A program made the position numbers and the translations under genes. A stretch of 64,000 nucleotides of DNA from positions 3,457,057 to 3,521,056 of the forward strand of contig NZ_KI421507.1 of NCBI RefSeq assembly GCF_000473205.1, given 5' to 3'. The notes beneath the pieces are model-generated. The model had not been told where the DNA came from. It worked only from the letters and a program-made list of their open reading frames with translations, and did not search any database. Position 1 is the first letter of the stretch, and each line of letters starts with the position of its first letter. Shown here piece after piece: positions 18,632 to 27,788 of the stretch. Source of the stretch: Pseudophaeobacter arcticus DSM 23566. Lineage in GTDB: Bacteria > Pseudomonadota > Alphaproteobacteria > Rhodobacterales > Rhodobacteraceae.

Positions 18632-20124
18632 GCGAATTCCCCCTGCACAAACCAGCCGTGATTTTGCGGCGTGTAAAACAGCCAAAGCCTGCGCCCCTGT
18701 CGCGTTTCGACCCGCCAGTAATCACGTATGCCAGAGCGCCAATTTTCATCCTCCATCCACCATTCAGGCACGATGCGTTCCGGCCCTGTGGCACGCCCTG
18801 TCGTCAACGCCATGCGGCGCCACCGAAATCGCGCGGGCGGTCGTGACCCATCCCCAGCAATGGGTTCAGGCGGGAACAGGCGAATGGGGCGGGGTTGCGA
18901 ATGTGCCCATGCATCGCTGGGCGATGAAAACGCCGCAGGGGCAATGATAAAGCTACGCTCTGGTATATGGCTGTCGGCGGGAAGAAACTGCTGGATGTTC
19001 TCAAGACCAATCCGTGCGCCAAGTCGCGTGATCAGGTCATCCAGCTGATTCTTGCCGCCATTTGAAACATGGCTGATCTGTTGCACAGGCAGCTTTTCGA
19101 CCTGCGTAGCACTCAGGCGTATCTGGTCAATTCCAAACCCTGCATCAACCGTATCAATCCCGCGTTGAAACAGGGGCAAAATGCGAGGGGCATCATGCAA
19201 AGCACGGGCCAGCCGCAGTTCAACGTCTTGTGCCTCCCGATCCACCCGCCGCAGGGACAAGAGCAGGATGCGCGCCCCGACACCATCAACGGCAAGCCGT
19301 TCACACAGTTTCACCAAAAGGCGCTCCACCCCTGCCATGACATCAGCGCAAAGGCCAATGGGTTCGGGAAAGCTCATGCGCACCGCGTAATGTGGTGGGT
19401 CTTTCAGTGGCGTGATCTCTTCGGGTTGCGCCCCAATCGCTTGATCTAAGCGCAGTAAAAGCCCCCGACCAAAACGTCGCGCAAGCGGTGCGCGCTCTGT
19501 GGCGATGAGATCGCCAATTGTGCGCAGCCCAAGCCGTTGCAGCGCCACATCGGTCTTGCGCTCGATACGCAGGGCGGCGACAGGCAAAGTCGCCAGTGCG
19601 GTCTGCATATCATCTGGTGTGGGTGTATTGCCATAATGCGCCAACGCCCAGGCCGCGCCACGACTGACACCAAGCCCGATGCGCACCGCAAAACCCGCGC
19701 GCGTCAGGCGCTGGTGCATATCCTCAATCATAGCGGCTTCATCGCCGAATAGGTGGGCAGAGCCTGTGATATCCAGGGTCAAACCATCAGCGCCCTCCAG
19801 CCCAACCCAGGGGCAATAGCGCGTTGCCCAACGGCGTAATGTCAGCAAAAAACACTGATCCGCCTTTGGATTTGCCGGCATGCTGTACAGCTCCGGGCAA
19901 AAGGCGCGGGCGTCTGAAAACGGCATGCCTTGGTGCAGGCCCTGCTTTTCTGCCGCTTTGTTCAGGCAATAAATCCGGTTTGCGTTGCGCTCAATCAGAG
20001 TCAGCGCAAATGGTCCCTCTATTGGACGCGCGCGTATAACCCGGTCACTCGCCAGGCGGGGAAACCACAACGATACGATCCGCCGGGTTGGATTTTGTCG
20101 CGTCCCATCGAACATACCAATCAC
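18628..20124 (-). CDS. imuB: ImuB, inactive Y-family polymerase-like protein
   Basis: Adaptor of the ImuABC mutasome: a Y-family polymerase homologue that lacks catalytic acidic residues and links DnaE2 to the sliding clamp. It has 498 residues, beginning with GTG at 20,124 (an ATG at 20,115 is the alternative), with the Y-family fold visible in RRIVSLWFPRLASDRV and DGLTLDITGSAHLFGDE. The C-terminal tail is rich in Trp and Arg. The gene starts inside imuA (overlap about 80 bases) and its stop overlaps dnaE2, so all three are co-translated. Confidence 0.93.
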   Translation of the reverse strand: MIGMFDGTRQNPTRRIVSLWFPRLASDRVIRARPIEGPFALTLIERNANRIYCLNKAAEKQGLHQGMPFSDARAFCPELYSMPANPKADQCFLLTLRRWATRYCPWVGLEGADGLTLDITGSAHLFGDEAAMIEDMHQRLTRAGFAVRIGLGVSRGAAWALAHYGNTPTPDDMQTALATLPVAALRIERKTDVALQRLGLRTIGDLIATERAPLARRFGRGLLLRLDQAIGAQPEEITPLKDPPHYAVRMSFPEPIGLCADVMAGVERLLVKLCERLAVDGVGARILLLSLRRVDREAQDVELRLARALHDAPRILPLFQRGIDTVDAGFGIDQIRLSATQVEKLPVQQISHVSNGGKNQLDDLITRLGARIGLENIQQFLPADSHIPERSFIIAPAAFSSPSDAWAHSQPRPIRLFPPEPIAGDGSRPPARFRWRRMALTTGRATGPERIVPEWWMEDENWRSGIRDYWRVETRQGRRLWLFYTPQNHGWFVQGEFA

Positions 20125-20626
20125 ACAATGTTCCTGATTTGTTCTTAATAAGACACCAGCGCATCAGAGTCGAGTCCGCTCGTTCAGGATCGAACACCGG
20201 ATCACAGTGCCAACGGGTTTCGGCAGCATTGCTGCCCATCCCTTCGGGAATAATGCACAGCCCGGTTGCGCCCCCATTTTTCGCGGCCAGTTGCAGCCGC
20301 CGCCCCGCCGTCAGATCAAGCGGTTGGTCCAGTTCTATGATGACAAGCGATACACTGCCATCGCGCAGGGCTTCCTCCATCACAGCAAGCCCTTCCACCT
20401 GATTTTTGACCTGCGCCAATAGTATCTTAGATGGGTCACAGTACGATAGCAGCCCAACAGGGTGTAGCAGATCAGATTTCCACTCTTGGCGGATCCAAAG
20501 CACGCGGGCATGGTTCTGCGCCGCCGAAATCACAGCGAACTCAAAGGCACTGGCACCACATCCTTCGTGGACACGGGATTTTGCCAATGGGAAACAGATA
20601 AGGGGTTTGGGTTGCATGGCAGACAT
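20045..20626 (-). CDS. imuA: ImuA, RecA/SulA-like mutasome protein
   Basis: First gene of the imuA-imuB-dnaE2 cassette. ImuA proteins resemble RecA/SulA and are required for damage-induced mutagenesis in alphaproteobacteria. The 193 residues from ATG 20,626 (GGAGG upstream) include VLWIRQEW, SLVIIELDQPLDLTAGRRLQLA and VRWDATKSNPADRIVV. It is at the short end for the family. A clear LexA site (GTTC-N7-GTTC) is not visible in the 90 bases upstream, where the old tRNA junction begins, so the promoter may have been altered by the insertion. Confidence 0.88.
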   Translation of the reverse strand: MSAMQPKPLICFPLAKSRVHEGCGASAFEFAVISAAQNHARVLWIRQEWKSDLLHPVGLLSYCDPSKILLAQVKNQVEGLAVMEEALRDGSVSLVIIELDQPLDLTAGRRLQLAAKNGGATGLCIIPEGMGSNAAETRWHCDPVFDPERADSTLMRWCLIKNKSGTLCDWYVRWDATKSNPADRIVVVSPPGE

Positions 20627-20720
20627 ATTATCGAAGCCTCCCATGAAATGAAACTGGGTGTCGTATGGGTGTCAAAATGCTTGTGCTTGAACGCTGCGCT
20701 CTGCCCAGAGACTGAGGGAA

Positions 20721-20743
20721 ATTGAAAATCCTCGTATCGGTGG
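20721..20743 (+). repeat. Fragment of tRNA-Phe (remnant attachment site)
   Basis: ATTGAAAATCCTCGTRTCGGTGG matches tRNA-Phe positions 1048-1070 (anticodon loop to T arm) at 22 of 23 positions. The T arm and acceptor 3' half that should follow are degraded. It is followed by a conserved leader and an integrase start, as at the intact tRNA, so it is a former att site. Confidence 0.85.
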
Positions 20744-20860
20744 CGCGCCTCTGGCGAAGCACTAAACAACTGAAATTATTGATCTACGCCCCTCTTTGAA
20801 ACCGTCTGATTCACCCCATAAAAAGTTACACACAGTTATACACTCTTTTGCGGGCTTGCT

Positions 20861-20953
20861 ATGGCGGAAGATCCCAAAAATCAAACTCCCCAAAACAACC
20901 CCCTTCGAAAAGGCTTGGCGATACTGCTGACAGCCCGCAGCCCCTATTGGCTC
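20861..20953 (+). pseudogene. Truncated second integrase (first 31 codons)
   Basis: MAEDPKN and PLRKGLAILLTARSPYWL match the start of the integrase at 1193 (MAEDSKN, PLRKGLAILLTARSPFWL). Homology also covers the leader from 20,813, including the TTACACACAGTTATACACTC block, and ends abruptly near 20,953. The rest of the gene is lost, so a sister element integrated at the same tRNA and then decayed. Confidence 0.88.
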
Positions 20954-20979
20954 AACCGAAGGCGCGCTGTTCGGTATGA
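20954..20979 (+). repeat. 26-base repeat shared with 10,005-10,030 (copy 2)
   Basis: Begins exactly where homology to the integrase ends and matches 10,005-10,030 with three differences. Its frame reads TEGALFGMTAST. It may be the end of the element whose insertion or deletion cut the integrase. Confidence 0.45.
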
Positions 20980-21085
20980 CGGCATCGACCAAGGCAATCT
21001 TGGTCTCGGTCGGCACGTTCAGGCCAAGGTTTTGCTATCCATCGCGCGAGCCAACTTCGAAAACGGTCACATGATCCTTCATGGC

Positions 21086-22408
21086 TTATTTCCCGACTTG
21101 GCTAAGCGCTTCGGGAAGCCAGGTGACGAGGTCCGGAAAGACCGCAAAGAGGATCAAAATACCCACCTGGATCAGGAAAAATGGAATAACGCCGCGGTAC
21201 ACTTGCCCGATGCCGATCCCGTCGGGAAGAACGCCTTTAAGGTAGAACAACGTGTAGCCGAAAGGCGGCGTGATATAGGCCATCTGCGCCGTGATCATGA
21301 AGAGCACGCCGAACCATAGCGGATCAAAATCAAGTGTGGTGATAATCGGCAAGAACACCGGCACGCAAAGCAAGATGATCCCGATTTCATCCAGGAACAA
21401 TCCCAAGAAGATCAGCACCAAAACCATCACGCCCAAGATGATCCAACGTGAGGCCTCGAAGCCTTCAACAAAGCCAAGGATCGAATCTGCGCCGCCTGTG
21501 GCCACAAAGACCGAAATAAATGCACGGGCACCAATGGTAATCCAGAGGATCATAGCCGTAACGCGCAGAGTTTCTGTCGCGGCGCCTGACAGCATGGTGA
21601 AGGACAGGCGACGCGTGAGCGATGCAGAGATTGCGGCGCCTAATACGCCAACAGCGGCGGCTTCGGTCGGGGTCGCGACCCCCGTGTAAATAGAACCAAG
21701 CACCCCAAAAACCACAAAAGCAGGCAAGATAAGGCTTTTCAGTTTGGCCAGTTTTTCACCCAACGGCAAATCATCCACCTGTTCTGGTTTTGGTGCCAGC
21801 GCCGGATTAATCCATGTCCGAATGAGGATGTAGGCGATGTAACTGCCTGCCAAGATAAGACCCGGCACGATCCCTGCCGCAAACATTTGCCCGATCGAAA
21901 TTTGTGCTGTGATGGCATAGACGATGGTTACCACAGATGGCGGGATCAAAATCCCCAAGGTGCCGCCCGCACAGATCGCCCCCAAGGCAAGCGGCGGATG
22001 ATAGCCGCGCGACAACATCGACGGTAAAGCCAAGATCCCCATCGCAGCCACTGCAGCGCCAACAACCCCGGTCATCGCCGCGAGGATGGTGCAAATGATG
22101 ATCGTGCCCACGGCCAAACCACCATTCAGGCGCGCCGACCATGTTTCCATGGCATCATAAAGCGCGTCAATGATGGCAGATTTCTGCAGGATTGAGGCCA
22201 TCAAGACATAGAGCGGGATCGCCATAAGTGACTCCGACGTCATGGTCTCGAATGTGTTGAGAACAGCCACGATCAAAGCGGATGGGCCCCACAACAAGAC
22301 AGTCGAGATAAAGGCAATCGCGCCCAGAACAAAAGCAAGCCCTGCCCCGCTCAACATAAAGGCGATGAGAGAGGTGAACATGAATAGAAGAACGAAAGAG
22401 CTTTCCAT
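21086..22408 (-). CDS. TRAP transporter large permease (DctM family)
   Basis: Large membrane subunit of a tripartite ATP-independent periplasmic transporter, 440 residues with about 12 hydrophobic segments. Family signatures include GGTLGILIPPSVVTIVYAI and LGLFLDEIGIILLCVPVFLPI. The ATG at 22,408 overlaps the stop of the small permease gene (TGATG). Next to a class II HMG-CoA reductase, the most likely cargo is mevalonate or a related hydroxy acid, which is inference from context. Confidence 0.92.
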   Translation of the reverse strand: MESSFVLLFMFTSLIAFMLSGAGLAFVLGAIAFISTVLLWGPSALIVAVLNTFETMTSESLMAIPLYVLMASILQKSAIIDALYDAMETWSARLNGGLAVGTIIICTILAAMTGVVGAAVAAMGILALPSMLSRGYHPPLALGAICAGGTLGILIPPSVVTIVYAITAQISIGQMFAAGIVPGLILAGSYIAYILIRTWINPALAPKPEQVDDLPLGEKLAKLKSLILPAFVVFGVLGSIYTGVATPTEAAAVGVLGAAISASLTRRLSFTMLSGAATETLRVTAMILWITIGARAFISVFVATGGADSILGFVEGFEASRWIILGVMVLVLIFLGLFLDEIGIILLCVPVFLPIITTLDFDPLWFGVLFMITAQMAYITPPFGYTLFYLKGVLPDGIGIGQVYRGVIPFFLIQVGILILFAVFPDLVTWLPEALSQVGK

Positions 22409-22899
22409 CACACGGCCTCCGGCTCAAACAACACGCCAATTGCCTCGGCAAGGGCCTGAAGCATCAACAGCAATGCACTGAGCGGCAAAAAGGCTTTGGC
22501 CGGCCAAATGATTGGATTCCACGCGGAGTAGCTGGTCTCCCCATAGCTGAAAGACTGCATCACCAAAGGGACACTAAACCACAACAGGATGGCGCCAAAG
22601 ACTGCGGACAAAAACAGACCAACCAGTTTTAGCCCCACAGCGAGACGCCCCGTCGCTTTGGCCGAGACGACATCAACCGCAACATGTCCGCCGAGGTGGA
22701 GTAAATATGGTCCTCCCAAAAGGAAGAAAGGACCAAAAATCAAGGTCGCCAATTCCGGTGCCCATGAGGTGGGCGACGACAACACATAGCGCGAAAGCAC
22801 TTCCCACAGCATCAGCAAGACGATGGCGTAGATCAGCCATTTCGCAAACGCGAACAAACCTCGGTTGAGCGCGGTGATGCGCCGGGACAGTGTTATCAT
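22408..22899 (-). CDS. TRAP transporter small permease (DctQ family)
   Basis: Small membrane subunit of the same TRAP system, 163 residues with four predicted membrane helices (about residues 18-36, 50-70, 88-110, 130-150). The motif WEVLSRYVLSSPTSWAPELA is typical of DctQ proteins. It overlaps the large permease gene and lies about 95 bases after the binding-protein gene, consistent with a P-Q-M operon read from the minus strand. Confidence 0.9.
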   Translation of the reverse strand: MITLSRRITALNRGLFAFAKWLIYAIVLLMLWEVLSRYVLSSPTSWAPELATLIFGPFFLLGGPYLLHLGGHVAVDVVSAKATGRLAVGLKLVGLFLSAVFGAILLWFSVPLVMQSFSYGETSYSAWNPIIWPAKAFLPLSALLLMLQALAEAIGVLFEPEAV

Positions 22900-22993
22900 A
22901 AGAAGCTCCGCGAATGCGGCACCATCCCGCGCGCGCCTATCCCAGGATGATTGGCGCGGGATGATGCAGTTTTAGGTGCAAAATGGGTTAGAT

Positions 22994-24031
22994 CTAGAGC
23001 AGGCGCAATTCCTGCATCAGCGCGATCTGAGACTCCATCATACGGGTAGAAACCTCGTCCGAGGCGGCCTTTTTCCAAGCCACCACAGCCTTGGCCCGCG
23101 CTTGAGCGACATCTTCAGGATCAAAATCAATGATCTCAACACCTGCATCTTGGAATTTCTTAATGTATTCGCCATTCGCAACGAGAATATTCTGACGCAG
23201 GGTCCCGGAAATTTCCCGAGCCGCCACCGCGAGAGCGGCTTTTTGTTGCGCGTCCAAGGTTTCAAATGCGCGCGTATTTGCGACATAAGATGTTGCAGTG
23301 GTCGGCTGATGCACGCCCGGCAAGATGAGGTATTTTGCAACCTCGTGGAGGCCCTCTTCATAGTTGGCTTTGATGTCGCCGCGATCCGCGATGTCGATCA
23401 AACCTTTGTCCAAAGCCGAATAGACTTCGGAGGTGGGAAGCGGTGAAACAGACACTCCAAAATCCGCCATCACAGCAGAGGCAAGCCCGACAAAACGCCC
23501 CTTCAGACCATTGAGATCGGCAATTGCCCGCACGGGCACACGCGAATGGATCGGTTCTTGGCCATACACCGTTGGCGCAACATAAGTAAGCCCAGCAGGT
23601 GCATAGCTTTCACGCGCCAATTCAAGCCCGCCACGTTCATAGAACCACGCCTCGTATTGGTCCGCCTCGGGAAAGCCGAACGGAACAGTCGAAGAAAACC
23701 CATGCGCCGGGATTTTACCAGCGGTATAGCCATCAAACGTTTTCATCATTTCAAACGCGCCGCCACGAACAGCATCAAAGGCCTGTGCGGATGGAACGAT
23801 TTGCCCACCCGCAAAAGGCGTAATTTCAAGCGAACCGCCGGTCAGTTCGGCCACGCGGGCGCAAAATTTTTCCTCATAAATCATGGGCGTCGTACCGCCG
23901 CCCCAAAGCGCCTGCATCCGCCATTTGGTCACCCCCTGCGCACGAGCTGTTGTGCCCGAGGCAAGAATTGCAGGTGCAGCAAGAGCCGCCGCGCTGAAAC
24001 GCAAAAGATTACGCCGTGTAGCGTTTGTCAT
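22994..24031 (-). CDS. TRAP transporter substrate-binding protein (DctP family)
   Basis: Periplasmic solute receptor, 345 residues. The N-terminus TRRNLLRFSAAALAAPAIL has a twin-arginine-like signal ending at TARAQG. The conserved DctP positions include the Arg in NGLKGRFVGLASAVMADFG, which in the family holds the ligand carboxylate. The gene is 26 bases downstream of the HMG-CoA reductase gene, suggesting one transcript. The ligand is probably a carboxylate such as mevalonate, inferred from that linkage only. Confidence 0.9.
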   Translation of the reverse strand: MTNATRRNLLRFSAAALAAPAILASGTTARAQGVTKWRMQALWGGGTTPMIYEEKFCARVAELTGGSLEITPFAGGQIVPSAQAFDAVRGGAFEMMKTFDGYTAGKIPAHGFSSTVPFGFPEADQYEAWFYERGGLELARESYAPAGLTYVAPTVYGQEPIHSRVPVRAIADLNGLKGRFVGLASAVMADFGVSVSPLPTSEVYSALDKGLIDIADRGDIKANYEEGLHEVAKYLILPGVHQPTTATSYVANTRAFETLDAQQKAALAVAAREISGTLRQNILVANGEYIKKFQDAGVEIIDFDPEDVAQARAKAVVAWKKAASDEVSTRMMESQIALMQELRLL

Positions 24032-24057
24032 AGGTTTTCCTCCCTGAAGTTTTGAAA

Positions 24058-25362
24058 TTAGATGCCCTCCAGCATCTGTTTGGCGCAGGCGACAGTAACA
24101 TCCCCCGCCTCGACGATGGCTTTGGCCACTCGGTCGACATCACTCCTCTGAGCGCCTGCGGTAATGGCGATATTGCGGGCGTGCAAAGTCATATGGCCTC
24201 GCTGAATGCCCTCGGTCGCAAGCGCACGAAGCGCGGCCATGTTTTGCGCCAAACCAACGGCCACGGTCACTTCAGCAAGCTCTTGTGCGCTGGTGACCCC
24301 CATCAGTTTGAGCGCAGCCTGTGCGGCCGGATGGGTGCGGGTTGCTCCACCAACAATCCCCATCGCCATCGGCAACTCAAGTGTGCCGACCAGCGCCCCA
24401 TCCCTGGAGAGTTCCCAGCGACTGAGTGACGTGTAATGGCCGTTGCGGGCCGCATAGGCATGGGCGCCGGCTTCGATCGCGCGCCAGTCGTTACCGGTGG
24501 CAACGACAACGGGGTCAATGCCATTCATAATGCCTTTGTTGTGGGTTGCGGCGCGATAGGGATCAATGATCGCCAGTTCGCAGGCCTCGACGATGCCCCG
24601 TGCAACCTGTGCCCCGCTCAGTGTTTTTGTCGTCAGGGCATCCGTTGGAATACGCACATTTGCGGTCACCATACGTTTGTCGGCCAAGTTGGACAAAATG
24701 CGCAAGCGCACCGTTCCGCCTGTGATTTCTTCGACCCGTGGCGCCAGCATTTCCGCCATGGTGTTGACCGTGTTGGCCCCCATCGCATCGCGTACATCCA
24801 CCAAGAGATGCATGACCACCATCGGACCGATGGCCGAACTGGGGAAGACATGAACCTCGATATCTTTGCAGCCCCCGCCAAGCCCCGTCAGCACGGTGTC
24901 TTTCGAATTGGCTTTTTCAATCAACGCGTTCCGGTGTGCCAGCAAGGCCGCCCGCGCCCCGAACGGATCATCCAGACCAATAACCTGAACCTGCGCCCGC
25001 ATGATTGGCGTGGTGGAACTCACCTTAAACCCGCCACCCGTCCGCGCAATTTTGGCCATATAGGACGCGGCAGCAACGACAGAAGGCTCCTCAACCACCA
25101 TAGGAACCAGATAGTCCTTGCCGTTCACGACAAAATTTGTAGCCACCCCAAGTGGCAGCTCAAACGTGCCGATGACGTTCTCGATCATCCCGTTTGCCAC
25201 CGCTATCGGAAGTGCATTGTCGTCTGAAAGCGCGGCTTTGGGGAGGGCATCAAGCCCCGCAGCGAGTGCAATGGCATCGCGTCGTTCAGCAGGCTCCATA
25301 TCCCGCATGCCCTCAATCCGTGAATTCACAACAGACGGGGTGGTCGTCGCGCTAACAGTCAT
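24058..25362 (-). CDS. mvaA: Class II (degradative) hydroxymethylglutaryl-CoA reductase
   Basis: Cytoplasmic enzyme of the class II HMG-CoA reductase family, 434 residues. In bacteria growing on mevalonate it runs in the oxidative direction, producing HMG-CoA. Motifs are [17 protein letters not shown], the [13 protein letters not shown] block and [16 protein letters not shown]. The ATG at 25,362 follows GGAGGAG. Upstream in-frame residues to 25,503 run into the operator region and are rejected. It leads an operon with the TRAP genes and is divergent from a MocR regulator. No HMG-CoA lyase or mevalonate biosynthesis gene is in the window, which favours a catabolic role. Confidence 0.92.
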   Translation of the reverse strand: MTVSATTTPSVVNSRIEGMRDMEPAERRDAIALAAGLDALPKAALSDDNALPIAVANGMIENVIGTFELPLGVATNFVVNGKDYLVPMVVEEPSVVAAASYMAKIARTGGGFKVSSTTPIMRAQVQVIGLDDPFGARAALLAHRNALIEKANSKDTVLTGLGGGCKDIEVHVFPSSAIGPMVVMHLLVDVRDAMGANTVNTMAEMLAPRVEEITGGTVRLRILSNLADKRMVTANVRIPTDALTTKTLSGAQVARGIVEACELAIIDPYRAATHNKGIMNGIDPVVVATGNDWRAIEAGAHAYAARNGHYTSLSRWELSRDGALVGTLELPMAMGIVGGATRTHPAAQAALKLMGVTSAQELAEVTVAVGLAQNMAALRALATEGIQRGHMTLHARNIAITAGAQRSDVDRVAKAIVEAGDVTVACAKQMLEGI

Positions 25363-25417
25363 GGTGTCTCCTCCTGATCTCCGTCGGGAAGATTGTAAAT
25401 TTGAGCGACGTTGTATT

Positions 25418-25451
25418 GGTACAGTTTGGACAATTTTTTCTGGACTGTACC
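25418..25451. promoter_or_regulatory. Candidate MocR operator
   Basis: GGTACAGT (25,418-25,425) and ACTGTACC (25,444-25,451) are a perfect inverted repeat in the 115-base divergent intergenic region between the HMG-CoA reductase and MocR genes. Position and symmetry suggest the binding site of the MocR protein. Confidence 0.7.
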
Positions 25452-25477
25452 CATTGGAACGTGGACACACTGCGCAG

Positions 25478-26818
25478 ATGACACAGACAAAGACAGATCG
25501 CATCTACAGAACCCTGCACGACAGGATTAAGTCGGGGGAACTCGCTGAAGAGACAAAACTGATGTCGCTTCGCCGTGCGGCTGAGCAGTACGGCGCATCA
25601 AAAAATATTATGGTCGCCGTTTACGACCAGCTGGTGGCCAACGGCCTTGTGTACGCGCGCCAGGGTGCAGGCTTTTTCGTCGCCCATGGCGTGGCAACGA
25701 CAGCGGAACCCGCCAATCTGCGTGAGGCGCGCGACAGCGTATCCTTGCTCCATGCTCAGCTGGATCGCCCCTACAAAGTGCTCGTTGGGGATGGCCGCCC
25801 CCCGGAAAGCTGGCTGTTGAGCTCAGCCCCCTCTGTCACACTTGCATCGGGCGAAGGCGGATATGGCGCACCGCACGGATTGCTTGCTCTGCGCGAATAC
25901 ATTGCGGCCTCTCATGGCGCTGCGGGCATCCATGTCCAGCCCGATCAAATTGTGACAACCTTTGGCGCGAACCATGCGCTTGATCTCGTGATCCGCCGCT
26001 TTTGCCGCTCTGGTGAAACAGTGTTGGTCGATGATCCGGGGTATTACCCCCTTTTTGCCAAGCTAAAACTGGCGGGCGTGAATGTCATTGGTGTTCCGCG
26101 CGGACCACTAGGCCCCGACTGCGCCGCCCTTCAGGTCGCGGCTGATCGCTATCAACCCCGCCTATTCTTCACCCAATCTCTTGCACAAAACCCGACAGGT
26201 TGTTCGATTGACCTATCGACCGCCCAAACCGTTTTACAAATTGCGGACCGTCACAACATACTTATCATTGACGACGACCCTTTCATAGATTTGCCTGGCG
26301 TATCCGGGACACGTCTTGCCTCATTGGATCTCTTTCACAGGGTTATTCAGATCGGCACCTTTGCCAAACTTCTCACGCCAACTTTGCGCTCCGGCTACAT
26401 CATTGCCGATCCCGAAATTTCTCACAGCCTCGCTGAGCTCAAGATGATTTTAACCGTCAACAGTTCAATTCACACCGAACGCCTGATCGCAGACATCATG
26501 CGTACACGGCGGTATGAAAAGCAATGCGCCCGTCTTGCAAAGAAGTTGAAGCAGGAGCGCGAAATCGGGATCGAGCAACTGACAAAAATCGGGTTTGGGA
26601 TTGCGCCCGAACAGGCCGAGGGGCTTTACGGATGGCTTCCACTACCTGAGGGTGCATCAGACATAGATGTTGCTCAAAAAGCTGCAGAGATCGGGGTATT
26701 CCTTGCTCCGGGGGCTCTTTTCAGAATTGATGGAAATACCGATAGCCCAGCACTTAGGCTCAATTGGAGCCGTGTAAATGACAGTCGCTTTTATTCTTTC
26801 TTGCGCTTGACGTTGTGA
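25478..26818 (+). CDS. MocR/PdxR-type regulator (GntR HTH plus aminotransferase fold)
   Basis: Transcription factor of 446 residues. Residues 1-75 are a GntR winged helix ([44 protein letters not shown]), and the rest is a fold-type I aminotransferase-like domain that binds pyridoxal phosphate. The region [15 protein letters not shown] carries the expected lysine (FAK). It is divergent from the HMG-CoA reductase/TRAP operon and is separated from it by a palindromic operator, so it probably controls mevalonate use and itself. The effector is unknown. Confidence 0.88.
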   Translation: MTQTKTDRIYRTLHDRIKSGELAEETKLMSLRRAAEQYGASKNIMVAVYDQLVANGLVYARQGAGFFVAHGVATTAEPANLREARDSVSLLHAQLDRPYKVLVGDGRPPESWLLSSAPSVTLASGEGGYGAPHGLLALREYIAASHGAAGIHVQPDQIVTTFGANHALDLVIRRFCRSGETVLVDDPGYYPLFAKLKLAGVNVIGVPRGPLGPDCAALQVAADRYQPRLFFTQSLAQNPTGCSIDLSTAQTVLQIADRHNILIIDDDPFIDLPGVSGTRLASLDLFHRVIQIGTFAKLLTPTLRSGYIIADPEISHSLAELKMILTVNSSIHTERLIADIMRTRRYEKQCARLAKKLKQEREIGIEQLTKIGFGIAPEQAEGLYGWLPLPEGASDIDVAQKAAEIGVFLAPGALFRIDGNTDSPALRLNWSRVNDSRFYSFLRLTL

Positions 26819-27107
26819 TCGTCGTTTCTCGCCGATCATTAGAAAAGCACGCGAGTCCCAATACCTTCTATCGTGCTATCGTGTCTACGGATAGATTTTG
26901 GCGATCTTATGGATGTTCGGGCCTGTCATGGGAAGCAGCCAAAGCGCAAACACACCTGTGGCCGGGAGAAAATCCGGTTATGGACCGCAGGCATGTGTTT
27001 GCGATGCGGCGGCGATTGCCGATGCACCAACACCTAATCTGGACCACTCCGGTGGGGCGGACCAATGTTGGTTCATTTCACGCGTCAAAAACCAGCCGTA
27101 TTTCTGC

Positions 27108-27686
27108 CTAGTCCGGCGACTTGTTGGCGGCCACTATGCGGTCGGCCAGAGTGCTATCAGCGACTGCCCGTGCAAGTATCAATGCGCCAACCAGCCGACT
27201 GAGATGCCTGATTGCAGCGTCCTCTCTCTCCCCCTCTCCGGCGCCATCACTGGTGCCGCCCGTTTCAGCTGCACCCGACAATAGCGACAGGGTGCGCCGA
27301 ATGCTCTGATCAAAGGCTTTTTGGACGTCTTCCTCGTGGCGGGGTGCCTCAGTGGCCAAGGTTGCGTAGGTGCATCCAAGCCCCCGATGCGACAGGTGCG
27401 GCTCTGACAGGTACCAATCGGTGATAGCTTGCAAAGGGTCACCCTCGGCCTGTTCCAGCACCTTCTGCCAATGGGCTTCGTTTTCGCCCAGCCCATGGGC
27501 CGTTGCCTCGGCGATCAAAGCCTCCTTGCTGGCAAACTGCTTGTAAAAGGCACCGTTGGTCAGCCCGGATGCCTTCATCAGCGCAGCAATACCGGTGCCA
27601 TCATAACCATCCTTGCGAAACATCTCGCTGGCGGTCTGCACCACCCGTTCCCGGTTTTTCGCGGCTTCTGTACGGTTCATGCGCAT
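27108..27686 (-). CDS. TetR-family regulator
   Basis: Repressor-type protein of 192 residues with an N-terminal TetR helix-turn-helix (EMFRKDGYDGTGIAALMKASGLTNGAFYKQFASKE region, about residues 17-52). The ATG at 27,686 has AGGAGA upstream. It is divergent from a thiolase gene, with two matching 16-base palindromes between them, one of them over the thiolase promoter's -10 region. It probably represses the thiolase/thioesterase operon. The 289 bases downstream (26,819-27,107) hold no gene I can support. Confidence 0.88.
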   Translation of the reverse strand: MRMNRTEAAKNRERVVQTASEMFRKDGYDGTGIAALMKASGLTNGAFYKQFASKEALIAEATAHGLGENEAHWQKVLEQAEGDPLQAITDWYLSEPHLSHRGLGCTYATLATEAPRHEEDVQKAFDQSIRRTLSLLSGAAETGGTSDGAGEGEREDAAIRHLSRLVGALILARAVADSTLADRIVAANKSPD

Positions 27687-27712
27687 GTGGGTCTCCTGAC
27701 AAGATCTCCCGA

Positions 27713-27761
27713 GATTATAGTCATAATCTTTTTGTTGACAATAAAGATTATGGTCGTAATC
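27713..27761. promoter_or_regulatory. Twin TetR operators over the thiolase promoter
   Basis: Two 16-base sites, GATTATAGTCATAATC (27,713-27,728) and GATTATGGTCGTAATC (27,746-27,761), share GATTATRGTCRTAATC. Between them TTGACA (27,735-27,740) with a 16-base gap to TAATCC (27,757-27,762) makes a plausible promoter, whose -10 the second site covers. Confidence 0.75.
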
Positions 27762-27788
27762 CTAAATGCAATTCAACAGGAGGGGCGC

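Noticed and set aside
20627..20720. LexA box before imuA
   Set aside because: Only a single GTTC half-site was seen, without a second GTTC at seven bases, so no operator was called.
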